64,000 bases of DNA from Manis javanica (lineage: Eukaryota > Chordata > Mammalia > Pholidota > Manidae), in assembly GCF_040802235.1 (NCBI RefSeq), contig NC_133167.1, forward strand, positions 2,619,001 to 2,683,000. The letters are read 5' to 3'. The number at the start of each line of letters is the position of its first letter. Within the stretch, counting starts at the first letter, position 1. The position numbers and the translations under genes are program-made. The notes beneath the pieces were generated by a model, which did no database searches, was not told the DNA's origin, and saw nothing but the letters and a program-made list of their open reading frames with translations. Of the stretch, positions 63,820 through 64,000 are shown one piece after another.

Positions 63820-64000
63820 GATGTTATTAGCCATTTAAAAAAACCCATATATCCAATAAAGGACTTATATTCAGGTATACAAACCTTACAACTCAATAAC
63901 AGGACAAGCAATCCAAGTTTAAGTGGGCAAAATATTTGAATAGACACTTGAACAAAGAAGAAACACAGATAGCAAACAATCACAGGAAAAGATGCTCGAC
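63820..64000 (+). mobile_element. L1 ORF2 fragment reaching the window edge
   Basis: CCAATAAAGGACTTATATTC, AACCTTACAACTCAATAACA, AATAGACACTTGAACAAAGA and GGAAAAGATGCTCGAC are typical of the L1 ORF2 3' half. It continues past position 64000. Confidence 0.75.

Larger units (their letters stand above)
54505..64000 (-). other. UBE2F upstream intron (continues past right edge)
   Basis: At least 9.5 kb of intron upstream of the residue-72 exon. I searched by eye for the preceding UBE2F exon (the LHCFQLTVTP segment) on the minus strand and did not find it. Much of the sequence is L1-derived on the plus strand, with L2, MIR and a MITE; 56280-57700 is unrecognised. Confidence 0.7.

Noticed and set aside
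54505-64000. Preceding UBE2F exon encoding LHCFQLTVTP
   Set aside because: Looked for on the minus strand and not found by eye; most likely beyond the right edge.
1-64000. CRISPR arrays, bacterial operons, tRNA or rRNA genes
   Set aside because: None seen; the window is nuclear mammalian DNA and repeats are dispersed LINE, MIR and DNA-transposon copies.

Overview
The window is mammalian nuclear DNA. It has short exons with GT-AG introns, one CpG island promoter, and many ancient placental-mammal repeats (L1M-type LINEs, L2, MIR, MER20). No Alu, rodent B1/B2, carnivore tRNA-Lys SINE, ruminant BovA/BovB or horse ERE element is recognisable. One comparatively young, 5'-truncated L1 is present. 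This fits a laurasiatherian with few lineage SINEs. A pangolin is my weak best guess; the species cannot be fixed from this window.

Two genes are recognised, both on the minus strand, so transcription runs right to left. UBE2F (NEDD8-conjugating E2) supplies its last six coding exons between 54504 and 38970. The first roughly 71 codons lie beyond the right edge. SCLY (selenocysteine lyase) starts at an ATG at 25867-25869 inside a CpG island and supplies ten coding exons down to position 141. Its last exons, including the catalytic cysteine region, lie beyond the left edge. Every junction is GT-AG and all reading phases join without a frameshift.

Layout from the left: 1-25869 is SCLY, whose introns hold a ~4.9 kb minus-strand L1 (4340-9200), smaller L1 pieces and MIRs. 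25160-26640 is the CpG island with three CCAAT boxes. 26650-38969 is the UBE2F-SCLY intergenic region, with a MIR, a MER20, and an old L1/HAL1-like element (28880-33370) split by a younger L1 (29601-30690). 38970-54504 holds the UBE2F exons in introns of mostly unrecognised sequence plus MIR, L2 and one L1. 54505-64000 is upstream UBE2F intron, largely L1-derived.

The two proteins do not share a pathway: UBE2F charges NEDD8 and passes it to CUL5 with RBX2, while SCLY recycles selenium from selenocysteine. They are linked by order and strand, UBE2F immediately upstream of SCLY. The same arrangement in human gives an annotated UBE2F-SCLY readthrough transcript. I saw no unknown protein-coding system. 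The most useful leads are splice-site features: a NAGNAG acceptor, tandem donors, and a microsatellite serving as a polypyrimidine tract.
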